Assembly (NCBI GenBank): GCA_964030475.1
Contig: CAXIPT010000003.1
Span: forward strand, 9,112,563 to 9,176,562
Source of the DNA: Tethya wilhelma
Taxonomy: Eukaryota > Porifera > Demospongiae > Tethyida > Tethyidae
Length of the DNA: 64,000 bases
Reading direction: 5' to 3'
Positions 9,655-19,859 of the stretch are shown one piece after another; within the stretch, counting starts at the first letter, position 1, and each line of letters starts with the position of its first letter. Both the position numbers and the translations under genes were made by a program. The notes below the pieces were generated by a model, which saw only the letters and a program-made list of their open reading frames with translations, was not told where the DNA came from and searched no databases.

Positions 9655-12600
9655 TTAATTTATGCTATCTAAGGACACTTCAGTGTAGGTCACCACATGT
9701 GGTTGTTTAGGTGGAGTTATAGTTTCATTGAGTGTTGCGTCTGCAGAGTTGGGATCAGAAGGTGGAAAATCGGCAAAAGTTGCGCGAAGTTCCTCATACC
9801 TAGTTTGACCTTGATTTCTCAGTATTGGTGTTTTTTCTGAATCCTCTTTGTTTTGCTCCAAAGATTGACCTTTAGCTTTTTTTTCCTTTTGTTTGATGCA
9901 CAAAACGTACATGTACGTGTGATAGAGTAGAATTGCTATGAATGTTACTAAGGCAATAGACATTGAGGTGTAAGCAAGAGCTTGTTGGTTTCCTCTGGAG
10001 TTTTGGAGGTAGAGTGTTCCGACAGAGAAGATGATGAGGTTATAAAAAAACGAGGCTTCTAGTCCATTAAGAAGATTCTTTTTGTATACCCTCTGTGCTG
10101 ATTTGTCTACCAGGAGTAACCCTGCAATTGAACAGGTTATGAATAGAAGGTTGAAACTGGGATCACCAGAAATGTTGAGTGCTGAAACTAGATACAAGAT
10201 CACACGGACAAGTAGCAGCAGTCCTGTCCAGTAGCGATGTTTGGGGCTGTATGGAGCATTATAGGCATCCATGAAGGAATGTAGCTTTGTGTTTGTTAGC
10301 CACTTGAATGGTCTCCAGTTAGTGCAACGAAGGAGCCACATCCAAGAGAAGAGAAACAGAGTGTAGACTAGTCCAACCAGGTTGATGATCAGTGCTGCTA
10401 TGAAGAGTGGAATGTGTTTCCCTTTGAGATATGGAACGTTACCATCAACAAGCCACACCAGCTCTTTAGATCCATCAGAGTAGTCAAGTGTAGCAAATGA
10501 TAGACTGACAATGATTGTATGCAGAAGCTTTGTGTAAGAGAGTAAGATCAGAGTAGCCAGTGTTGCAACTGGGTTTTTGCTCGATATGATCGCAGAAAAT
10601 TTGCTTGAATATGAAGAGATTGTGATAACTGCCATCACTAAAAGTATTGTATAAGCAGGAAACGCTAGTTGTAACCAAGTTTTAGCATAGTCATCCATAC
10701 CATTATAGAAACAAGCTTCAAATCCGAAATCCAAATTTAACCATGCAATAAAAATGGTCAATACATTTGGCTTATCAAAAGGAGCAAATACTGATTTGTT
10801 TACTGCTACTATATTTACATAGAACACAAGCCCGTTGATTGTCCCTACAGCCACTGTTAGGTTGCATACTAGAAGAAGTGCTACTAATACTATTCCAGCA
10901 ATGGCAAATGCTATTATCAGTGCCAGCCAATTGTTAGTACAAGGCAAGCAGTGAGAGCTTCCCAGAGAAACACTTAAACCATCTTGACATGATCCACAAA
11001 GCTTTCCTGAACGATTAAAAGCACATTGTCTATCAGAGCCATTTAAGCTTTCAACATCAATATCTACTGGTGTAGCCAAGCAATATCCAAACGGACAATA
11101 TGTATAGGCTACATAGGTGCTATGATTTAAGAAGGCCATCCAAACTTTACCTTTTCTCAAAACTGACCCATTGTCAATGGAACAGTTCAGTACATATTCG
11201 GGGTGCAGCCATGAATCACATTGACAGCCTTCAGTGTCAGACTCAACAAATCCATTTGGGCACGCTTGAAAGTAAATATCAATTTCCTTTTTCGATATTC
11301 CCAAATCCTTACAAGGTCCTTCAGCGTAGATGACTAACTTTTCTGTGCTGTTCAATGAAAAGACATTAAATGTCAAATCAGTACAACCGGAGTTTGTTTT
11401 TTGAAGTGACTCTCCTTGTTTCAATCCTCCTAAGGCCTCTGATGATGATAGTGAGCTACGTATTAAAGTGTTTGGGATTATTTTATTCACGTGGTTTACT
11501 GCCACTAGAGGTATTTTGAAAGTTTGTCCTTTTGTAATGTTTATGGGGTAAGGATAATAGCTGCAATTGGGTTTGTTGTTCTGACAAAAACATATGCGCA
11601 CTGGATCAGAACTTATCCTCAATTGTTGTTTGAAATCTTCCATCTCTAAGTTTGTTATGTTGAGGAAATATGATATGCCATCAAAATTTTTGGCCAGCTG
11701 GGGATACTTCGTCACTATTTCGGTTGCAGGGGCCAGTTCACATCTGTCCAACAGTCCACCGTACAAGACCCCTCCAAATGACGTTGCTGAATTATTGTAG
11801 AAGTAGACGTTTTGTATATGCTGTGCAATGGTTGGAATACTATTGTTTTGAATAAAAGGTGGAACTGTTGTGATTTGAAGGAAGCACTCACCACTTGGTA
11901 CTAGGCCTTTTCTTAGTGGTGAAGTAACACACGTGCTGGATATTGTTTCATCTGAAACATATATAGCTCCTCCATAGTTGGCGGTGTTGCTATCAAATTC
12001 GAGAGCAAGCCATGTATTTGGATCTGAGTTTGAAGAGCAATTCCATTTGGTCGTGTTTTCACACTCAAAATTGGGTTTGTCTATGTGTAACTTTGAATTT
12101 GTCTCGAGGTACACTGCACCTCCTAGGTTAGCACTGTTGTTGTAGTTGATAAAGGAACCTTGAATGTATTTAGCTGTTGTGCTCAAAAGAAACATCCCTC
12201 CTCCTTTGTTGGTAGCTACATTGTTTGAAATTGTAATCTCTCCCCAAAAGAGCAACTCACTTTGGTAAGCGTAAATTCCCCCTCCGGATATTTTGCCATA
12301 ATTGCTCGCAACTATAACAGTGTCGTACATGTAAAGTTTACTATCAGTTGCCAGTATAGCGCCACCATTATCTGCTGTGTTGTTTTCTATGTATGTTGTT
12401 CCTGTAATAACAATTGTACTTACTAAGCAAGTGAGTGCTCCTCCTTCCGGGAGTATTTTGAGTAATGGAGGAATGGGCACCAAATTTTGAATGAATTCTG
12501 AGTATCCCGATAGGCTCACATTGCTAGTCTGGCTTGCTGCGAGAGACCCTGTATTATTCCAAAACGTCAAGTTTCCATCTTTAGTCAGAGTCGAGTTGAT

Positions 12601-14124
12601 AAGTGCAACTGTCGATTGCCAATATGCAGTGTTTTCTTGTATGTGTAACGAGTCGGTGCTGTTGATGTTGGCTGATAAAGACACTATAGCTGCTCCAGTT
12701 GCTGCTGAGTTGTACATAAAGTTTGTGTCACTGATGTGGGCATTGGCGAACTTCAATGAGGCTGCGCCACCAATAGCTCCTGCTTCGTTATACAAGAAGT
12801 GGACTCGCTTTAGTACCACTGACTGCATCATATCACTTGTTCCTCCGTCCAGACTTACCGCTCCCCCACTGATGGTCACATAGTTTTTGATGAATTTTGT
12901 ATCACACATGTAAGCAGTGTTGGGACCAAATAGTGCCATTGCTCCAGCTGCAAGGTTTGCTCGGTTGCTAGCAAACTCTGTCTTTTGAATGTGAACTCTG
13001 TTGCCTTTCTGGACAAGAAGAGCACCTCCGTATTGATGTGCACTGTTGCTAATGAACTGTGTGTTGGAAATAGAGATGGTGTTGTTCATGGAATTGACAG
13101 TCATTGCGCCGCCATTCCATCCATGGTTGTGGGAAAATATGGTCGATCGTATGAAAACATTATTGTTGTTTCTGTCGATGTAAATTGCACCACCACTCCC
13201 TTTGATTCTGTTCTTGAAGAACTGCGAGTGTGAAATGATGTGAGTGAAATTGCTGGTGTAGGCAATGTAGATTACACCACCCATGGAATTGTTGTATTCA
13301 AAGAAGTAAGATGCTACTGTGTGTGAAATATTAAGTGGTATTATCTCACTTGTGTTGTCTGGTACCTTGCTAAAGATCCCCCTGTTGTTTTTGAACGTAC
13401 TGTTATGAATTTCTAGCGTACTATTCCAAACACACACAGCACCACCAATCTGTGCTGTGTTTTTGTCAAAGAAACATTCACTGAGGTAGACCCTGCTATC
13501 AGAAGCGTAAATTGCACCACCAATGTAGAACAAATAATCAGTGTCATTTTTATGTTGTATTATTACTCCCGTATTGTACGAAAAGTTACTCCTCATGAAA
13601 GTTGCACTAAGCACAAAGCTCACATCCACCCCTGTATTGTGTGTTCCTTGACCTTGAAAATGGCAATCAGACACATTCATGTTTTCTACCATAGTAACTC
13701 TCATTCTACAACTAAGGAAATGGAGATTGTTGATATGAATGCTTTCCATGTTGTCAAAATAAATAGCTGCTGGCTGGATACAAGCAACCGTTACGTTCGA
13801 ATCACTTGTTGCCATAGATATGTGTGAACAATTTTCCATTCTTAAATTGGACTGGAGTGTGTGGTTCCCATGTAGGAAGATGAAGGAGGTGTTGGAAGTG
13901 AAGTAGTTGTTTGGTTTGGAGGCATACTGAGTGAGAGTGAGACAAGGGGTGTCTCCATCAGGGCATGGAGTGGTTGTCGAGGGAGTGACATAGTAAGGCT
14001 CTGATGATACTCTGGAGATGAGGATGGAAATGCCCACAATAAGATCTAGCCACATTTCTCTCACTGGCAGCTTTTCAATGAGCTGGTCTCTTTCTCTGTT
14101 GAATGTCTGAAGTAAAATGTGCAT
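9655..14124 (-). CDS. Giant beta-helix-repeat multi-pass membrane protein, copy B (complete)
   Basis: A single exon of 1489 codons. The more likely initiator is Met24 (14055), which opens a good signal peptide (MWLDLIVGISILISRVSS); the upstream 23 residues are charged. Residues ~60-790 hold repeated GGA[IV]/FxxN units typical of Chlam_PMP-like beta-helices, with many NxS/T sequons. A Cys-rich module follows (CPFGYC, GKLCGSCQDG, CLPCTNNW), then about 8-9 hydrophobic helices from ~1065 to ~1404 and an ~85-residue charged cytoplasmic tail with a YEEL motif. PMP-type helices are known from adhesion proteins. A receptor or adhesion role for this animal protein is inference. The gene is flanked by exportin-5 and a dead transposon. 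It is a paralogue of copy A (1-3984) and of the short gene at 26478. Confidence 0.9.
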   Translation of the reverse strand: MHILLQTFNRERDQLIEKLPVREMWLDLIVGISILISRVSSEPYYVTPSTTTPCPDGDTPCLTLTQYASKPNNYFTSNTSFIFLHGNHTLQSNLRMENCSHISMATSDSNVTVACIQPAAIYFDNMESIHINNLHFLSCRMRVTMVENMNVSDCHFQGQGTHNTGVDVSFVLSATFMRSNFSYNTGVIIQHKNDTDYLFYIGGAIYASDSRVYLSECFFDKNTAQIGGAVCVWNSTLEIHNSTFKNNRGIFSKVPDNTSEIIPLNISHTVASYFFEYNNSMGGVIYIAYTSNFTHIISHSQFFKNRIKGSGGAIYIDRNNNNVFIRSTIFSHNHGWNGGAMTVNSMNNTISISNTQFISNSAHQYGGALLVQKGNRVHIQKTEFASNRANLAAGAMALFGPNTAYMCDTKFIKNYVTISGGAVSLDGGTSDMMQSVVLKRVHFLYNEAGAIGGAASLKFANAHISDTNFMYNSAATGAAIVSLSANINSTDSLHIQENTAYWQSTVALINSTLTKDGNLTFWNNTGSLAASQTSNVSLSGYSEFIQNLVPIPPLLKILPEGGALTCLVSTIVITGTTYIENNTADNGGAILATDSKLYMYDTVIVASNYGKISGGGIYAYQSELLFWGEITISNNVATNKGGGMFLLSTTAKYIQGSFINYNNSANLGGAVYLETNSKLHIDKPNFECENTTKWNCSSNSDPNTWLALEFDSNTANYGGAIYVSDETISSTCVTSPLRKGLVPSGECFLQITTVPPFIQNNSIPTIAQHIQNVYFYNNSATSFGGVLYGGLLDRCELAPATEIVTKYPQLAKNFDGISYFLNITNLEMEDFKQQLRISSDPVRICFCQNNKPNCSYYPYPINITKGQTFKIPLVAVNHVNKIIPNTLIRSSLSSSEALGGLKQGESLQKTNSGCTDLTFNVFSLNSTEKLVIYAEGPCKDLGISKKEIDIYFQACPNGFVESDTEGCQCDSWLHPEYVLNCSIDNGSVLRKGKVWMAFLNHSTYVAYTYCPFGYCLATPVDIDVESLNGSDRQCAFNRSGKLCGSCQDGLSVSLGSSHCLPCTNNWLALIIAFAIAGIVLVALLLVCNLTVAVGTINGLVFYVNIVAVNKSVFAPFDKPNVLTIFIAWLNLDFGFEACFYNGMDDYAKTWLQLAFPAYTILLVMAVITISSYSSKFSAIISSKNPVATLATLILLSYTKLLHTIIVSLSFATLDYSDGSKELVWLVDGNVPYLKGKHIPLFIAALIINLVGLVYTLFLFSWMWLLRCTNWRPFKWLTNTKLHSFMDAYNAPYSPKHRYWTGLLLLVRVILYLVSALNISGDPSFNLLFITCSIAGLLLVDKSAQRVYKKNLLNGLEASFFYNLIIFSVGTLYLQNSRGNQQALAYTSMSIALVTFIAILLYHTYMYVLCIKQKEKKAKGQSLEQNKEDSEKTPILRNQGQTRYEELRATFADFPPSDPNSADATLNETITPPKQPHVVTYTEVSLDSIN

Positions 14125-14778
14125 GTTTCATGCATGTGTGTGCACATAGATTATACATATTATCTATGGTGTGCTTAAAGAATTTTGCCATAAAATTTTA
14201 TGGTAACTGAAAGAGGAACCATTATCTTTATAATTGTATCTGGTGCGTAACTTGATAGGTTGTATGTAGAGGAGTAGATAATATGATATGGCCATTCATT
14301 CCGTGGTTGACTATAGTCTGTAAAATATAATTTCCCTTTTCAACTTTTATTGATGGCAAAAGAAATGAATTTTTAGAGGCCATTTTGTGCATGACTTGGC
14401 TATGTTTTTTCAAGAATATACTAAAACTGAACTGTATATATAGCCTCAATTGTGTGGATCGAGTAATACAAGATGTACTCTGTGGTATGCTGCCAATGCA
14501 AAAACTTAATTTGTCTAATGGGGTCACACACAGGCTGAGCGTAAATTTCACAGCTGCTATATGAAAAAGCAGTGGGAAAAAATGATTGACATTGTAGACA
14601 TGATTTGGTCAATGATTCACGAAAAAGGAAATGATAATTACATTATAATCAGTGCTTAATACTATAGTATATACAGTGTTATGTATATGCTCTCTGAAGA
14701 CTGACTGTTCTAGGCTCTCGATCTACCGTATAGCGGGAAATTTTCGTATTTTTCGTATGCCATTTGAATATATGAAAA
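14125..14778. other. Intergenic spacer upstream of copy B
   Basis: AT-rich sequence with the presumed copy B promoter. A TACCGTATAG motif like the MITE ends at 4381 lies near 14725, close to the transposon insertion site. No gene is supported. Confidence 0.5.
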
Positions 14779-17057
14779 TTAAAGGGGGGCTGACATGAAA
14801 AACTGAAAAAATTATTTTTTGGTATCAAACTGTAGCTCAGGTGGTGTACATTTGGAATATCAGGCTTGTTTTTTTTAATTTCAAGCCTATAGTGGACAAT
14901 AACCCCAAGAAAAATCACTGCAAAATGAGATTGCAATGTATTTCCTTGATGGGCGGGGTTTACGTGTGACGTCACGGGGGGAACGAGTTCAGCGCAAAGA
15001 AGCACAAAGCATAGCCTGGTGGCTGTTTTCTAGCCCCCATAGTGAAGCGCTGAGTTGCTGCAGGATGTTCTAACACATATTGTGAAGATGTCACTTTTTT
15101 TAAGTTCCCAAAGATCCTGTTATACGTTGCAAATGGGCGAAAAAAATACAGAGAACAAGAGTAAATTGGTCAGGTCCGGCCTGAGACCATTTTGAGGTTG
15201 CCTGACTTCTCTGATCAGATCTGAGGGGCATGCAGAAGAGAAGAAGACATAAATCTGATGCCATTCCAACTATATTCCAGAGGTCCACCAAGTATCTAGT
15301 GCAGGACCAAGTTTGAGAAGGCTCTGCCTGTAGTACTGACTTCAGTTATCGAAAGAAATCATCAAACAGGCCACCATGACCAAATAGTGGCAGACTCAGA
15401 GCTGCTTATGAAGAGAGAGAGAGGGTAAGCCTAGTAGATCATGGATACAGGACAGAATTAAAAATAGCATTCAAGTTTCAAGCTGGTATTACTGTGACAA
15501 TGTCTACTACTAACTGGATCACTGGATCATGAACCAGAACCCGCACAAGAGACAAGTATAGCATCTGAGGAAGCAGCATCCCATCTCCAATGTGATACTG
15601 GAGTTTAAGTTACCCCAGCCGGAAAGGAAAGTTTCAAACCAGCAGCAGGACAAAATTAAATCAGTTTTGTTGGTATGTGTAGCATGACGTATATAGCATT
15701 ACATGTTGAAACTTTTTTTGTTATAGAATTTAAAGTCAGTGCTAATCCACTCTAATGGACATAATATTATTACTTATAGGTCTGTAGGTAAAAATTAAGC
15801 CAGATGTGCGTTCTGTTGCAGAATATGTTGATATACCTATATGAAAGCAACCATTAGACGATGTACAGAGGGAATCAGTATCAAACCACTTTGACCCCAG
15901 CTCCTCTTAGTAGCCAGTAGGAGGGACCTCAGGTTGATAAGTCTACTGCCATCAAAAGTCACGACATTAAATTTGTAATTATCAGATTCTCATTTGAACA
16001 ATTTGGGCCATTGTTCAGGTTGTGAGACATGTGCATGATGAAAAGTTTGGATGGTGTCACTGTTCAGTTGTTAGTGGTGGGTACTTGAATCCAATATAAA
16101 GCCCATTAGTATAGCTAGATATTTTTGAGACAGGTAGCGTAACTCGTTCTGTCCTTCCTAACCACCTCGAGCAGAGTAGGTTAGCTGTCAGTAAGCAGTA
16201 AACCTATATTGCCTGAAAAGATAATGAAAAGCAGTTAATTAATGTACAATAGCTATAATAATACTATTTTGGTTAACTCACTCATGTCAGGGTCACCACT
16301 GACAGTCACAGATATCGATAGGTGAAGAAGCAACTTTGTATACTGACCCAAACATTAAGGTATACAGCACCAAACACCTCATGTTCGATTATACAATTGA
16401 CTGTGTCTGATTCAGCTACCATCTTGTCACAGAGGTTTTTTTGCAGCACAGACAGTCAACATTGTACTGAACACAGTGCCCGGCCCACACTGCCACCTGA
16501 GCTATTGAATTTGTCCACATAAAATTAAACAGAATGTATAAAAATTATAGCTGATAGACTCACCAATCAGTGCTTCCTAGCCTATCCTGTCTTGCATCTT
16601 CGTCAGATGAATCTCCAGAGTCTCCACAGCTGTCACTTCCAGCAGATTGTTCATAAAGTATGGCTCAATTCTGTGTGAGCTTCCATCACTATCTGAAGCA
16701 TTGTCTTGGCTTTCAAATGGAAAAGATGAATAACCAAGGCTCAAAACATTACTGCTTGCACTGAATCATCGTTGTTGTTGTCAATAGCAGAGCTGTGGCT
16801 CGAGGAAGAGCTGTGTTCAGCCATTAGTTAGCTACTAAACGCGTAGAAACGTTCCCCTCGTGACGTCACGTAGTAGCTCCACCCAAACAGGAAATACAGA
16901 AATTTGCCTTTCCTGGTGGAGTCAGCTCACCTCATATCATGCAAGTTTTTACTGCTTTAGAATTTTTTGTGATTTTTTTGACTATTTTTCCTCTAACTTA
17001 CATCACTTAAAGTACATTTTGGTGCAAAAAAAATTTTGCATGTCAGCCCCCCTTTAA
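14779..17057. mobile_element. Dead DNA transposon with THAP remnant
   Basis: Perfect 19-bp inverted ends (TTAAAGGGGGGCTGACATG at 14779-14797; reverse complement at 17039-17057) enclose 2.28 kb. TTAA tetranucleotides occupy both edges, suggesting a TTAA target duplication. Subterminal inverted blocks also match, including TGACGTCACG near 14968 and its counterpart near 16860. The interior holds a decayed THAP domain on the plus strand (15100-15300). No long open frame survives, so the element is non-autonomous or dead. THAP domains occur in P-like transposases, but a TTAA target is not typical of P elements; the class is therefore left open. Confidence 0.7.
15095..15320 (+). pseudogene. Decayed THAP zinc-finger domain (transposase remnant)
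   Basis: Read in plus-strand frames with one shift, the sequence gives VPKDPVIRCKWAKKIQR, then, after in-frame stops, DHFEVA and finally KSDAIPTIF. This order (basic/aromatic start, a DHF motif, an xAIPTIF end) is the signature of THAP C2CH DNA-binding domains. At least three in-frame stops and a frameshift break it. It lies inside the inverted-repeat element 14779-17057, so it is most simply the DNA-binding domain of that element's former transposase. No catalytic domain is recognised downstream. Confidence 0.65.
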
Positions 17058-18159
17058 AACTGCGAAAATTTAACTTCCACAATTCAAGTTTTAGTATGTG
17101 TTATAACAGAAAATACATGTTTTTTATCCCATAAAATCTGTAATGGATTGAGGTGAAAATTATAAGTATAGTAGCTTGCTATACCAATTAGTGTACACTT
17201 ACCGTTGTGAAGTAGATGACTTGAGGTGTCTGTAAAATTTGATTAGTAGTAGTTTTACAGTCTGGAGCTGTATACTGCTGTAGCTTTAATAGTATGCTAC
17301 CTGCTTCTGTGAATGGACTCCTGAGTCCTCTCCAATAATAACTCAAACTGATTCAACAAGTTTTTTCACAGAATGGTTGATCATAATTGATCCAAGAGCA
17401 AAGCTTGGTAAATCTGAGAGTATATTTCCTATTCACTGATCTAGTTACACTTTAACACTGACTACGATAAAATTCCATAAGACTTAGTGTCATTGTAATT
17501 AACATTTTTTTGTGATCTTTCTCCCCACATAGTTTACTTAACCTCAGTAGTACAACCTGAATCTCGTGCATTATAATTTGTGTGATGGAAATCTATTATG
17601 GGTATTATAATATAGTTACATAATCATGATGTATATAATACTCAAATTCAAAATAAAAGTCTCTATACTTGATCATGACAAATAACACACACCCACAACT
17701 AATTTAAAAGCTTATTATGCAGTATTACATAATTATACACTAGCTAACCACAAGTTCAAGCCACAGTCATGTTACAATGAGGTGGGAGTGAGTGCATAAG
17801 GGACTTCCACTGCTGTGTGATAGGTGGTGTGGTATAGCTTTACCCTCCTCTCCCTTCCACCTCCGGATCCCATCCTTATCATTATCTCCACCTGGACGTC
17901 AGACACAGTGACGACTATATAGATGACAAATACCAAATCATCACTGGTGAGTGACATCACACATAGAATCCATGGATAGTACACTAATATGATCTATAGC
18001 TCTTTGTCTGACTTGCTGCATGCATATTCATACACGAGTCCGTTGTTTCTATTCTATAACCAAGAGCTGTGGAAGTTTCGTTACTCTATCTCTGCTTTAG
18101 AATTTAATGTGTCATGACATTTTGGTTTTAATGGGGGTTATCATACCATACGTATATAG
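17058..18159. other. Intergenic spacer
   Basis: AT-rich non-coding sequence right of the dead transposon. A 70-codon open frame at 17772-17984 has no homology cues and is not called. Confidence 0.5.
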
Positions 18160-18800
18160 TAGGAATGGGCTGCCTGTCCCATTCACGGACACAATACAAA
18201 ATGTTTAAGTTTATAAATTTTCAGAGAAAGATAACTAAGCCTTCAAACATGATTAGAGGCCTCCCTTAGATAGTTTTCTAACTATATGGACCAACAAAAC
18301 TCACAAAAGCTTCCTTGAACAGTCTCAGCCTGGAGGGGGCGCAGGTGGGAAGCCAGAACAATGCAATTTTGTTTTCTTCTTCCATCCTTTGTAGTGTTAG
18401 TTCCCATGCACTTTTCCGTACAATTTGTCAATGTTCTGTTCTCTCCAACTGTTACTGTTTACTATAGCTATATACACTAGGTATATACACTAGGTATATG
18501 CAACTGTATTTCTCTCTCATATTTATAGGCCATGCATTTCATCAATAATCCAAGTATATCATACGTACGGTAGTACGTATAGTAGGAATGGGCCGACTGT
18601 CCCATTGACACAATACAAAATGTTCATGCTTATAAACTTTCAGGGAAAGAAAGCTAAGCCTTCAAATGCATTTAATAGCCTCCCACAGACAGTTAGCTTA
18701 CTGTATTAACCAAGAAGACTGGTAGAAAGTTTCTAGAGCACTCTGGAGAGAGCGCTCGCGAGAAGCCACAAGAGTGCAATTTTGTTCTCCTTCCTTTCTT
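18160..18800. repeat. Pair of diverged direct repeats (~235 bp)
   Basis: Segments at ~18160-18395 and ~18573-18800 align along their length: both start GTAGTAGGAATGGGC-like, share ACAATACAAAATGTT, AAGCCTTCAAA and GTGCAATTTTGTT landmarks, and end in a pyrimidine-rich tract. The second ends in a CTTC microsatellite. They are non-coding and probably two copies of one interspersed repeat. Confidence 0.65.
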
Positions 18801-19156
18801 CCTTCCTTCCTTCCTAACTGACTTACTTGAATGCGATTTCCAGACAAACAAAAGGCATTGAGCCAACTTTAACCATATAGTGGGACTTCATTTCATCTGT
18901 AGTACGTCCTTTTCGACTCGTTTGCTGGCGAAAACGCAGCAAACAAAATCTAGGCAGCTTTGAAACTCTTGATATAAAATACTGTACTTTTTATTTAGCC
19001 ATTTTGATGTTGGTAAAGGTCGTCAATATACCATGTGGTTTGCATGCATATAATGCGCATGCGCATCAAATGTACACCTTTTAGAGACTGACTAGTCTCT
19101 GCTGTGTGATTGTCTCCATGCAATTGAGCACCTTGGTGTTTAAAAAAGTGAATGAA

Positions 19157-19534
19157 CAAGTAGTAAAAATTTTATAAAAATGAGAAGTGTAGGAATGGGC
19201 AGTGCAGTAAAAAGCAATGAAACAAGGCAAGTCTCTGAATTTCGGCACATGACTACTTCATTTTTTGTGCCCTAGCGCAGCTATTCTTTGTGTATCTACA
19301 TTCTAAATGCTTGTTACTTCATCCAAATTAGTCAAGTGCATGATTGCCGTTGCATTGACTCATGCATGAGCCAAACGACCGACATTCATAATGATGGAAT
19401 TCAAATTTGCAATTTACTCATGAAAATGAAGTATATAGTCATGTGCCGAAATTCAGAGACTTGCCTTGTTTCATTGCTTTTTACCGCACTGCCCATTCCT
19501 ACACTTCTCATTTTTATAAAATTTTTACTACTTG
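19157..19534. repeat. MITE with ~115-bp terminal inverted repeats
   Basis: The left arm (19157-19265, starting CAAGTAGTAAAAATTTTA) and right arm (19425-19534) are near-perfect inverted copies carrying AGGAATGGGCAGTGC and CGGCACATGACTA blocks. The ~160-base centre is non-coding. The same arms occur at 6041-6160 and 63654-64000, making this the best preserved copy in the window. Confidence 0.85.
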
Positions 19535-19859
19535 TAGATAGATAACTAAGCTATCACTGTGGATATGTGTATTTACATAGCTGATTTGTTGTAATTCATA
19601 CCTAAAAGAGCCTCATCAGCAGCCAAATATATACATTGTGGGAAAATGATGACCAAACTCTTTTGTAAATATTCTTTAAGTATAATTATTACTTTACAGA
19701 AAAAATTTGCAGCATACACACATAAACTTTAAAACTACACTTATAATAATGTACATTTCCCATGCAACTAATAAAATAATTTTACTGATTGATAATACAC
19801 CAACCAAAGTTCAAGCCAGGCTCACGTGGTGCATGTGAGTACAGTTAGGGGGAGTTCTT
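19535..19859. other. 3' spacer of the dual-kinase gene
   Basis: Short AT-rich stretch; nothing beyond a probable 3' UTR of the gene ending at 19860. Confidence 0.4.

Noticed and set aside
11100..13827. Several plus-strand open frames (for example 12491-12883) over copy B
   Set aside because: They are antisense shadows of the intact 1489-codon gene and have no domain signature.
15100..15291. Minus-strand open frame in the dead transposon
   Set aside because: The plus strand carries the recognisable THAP remnant; the minus frame is its shadow.
17772..17984. 70-codon minus-strand open frame
   Set aside because: No homology cue, no splice context; chance frame in AT-rich spacer.
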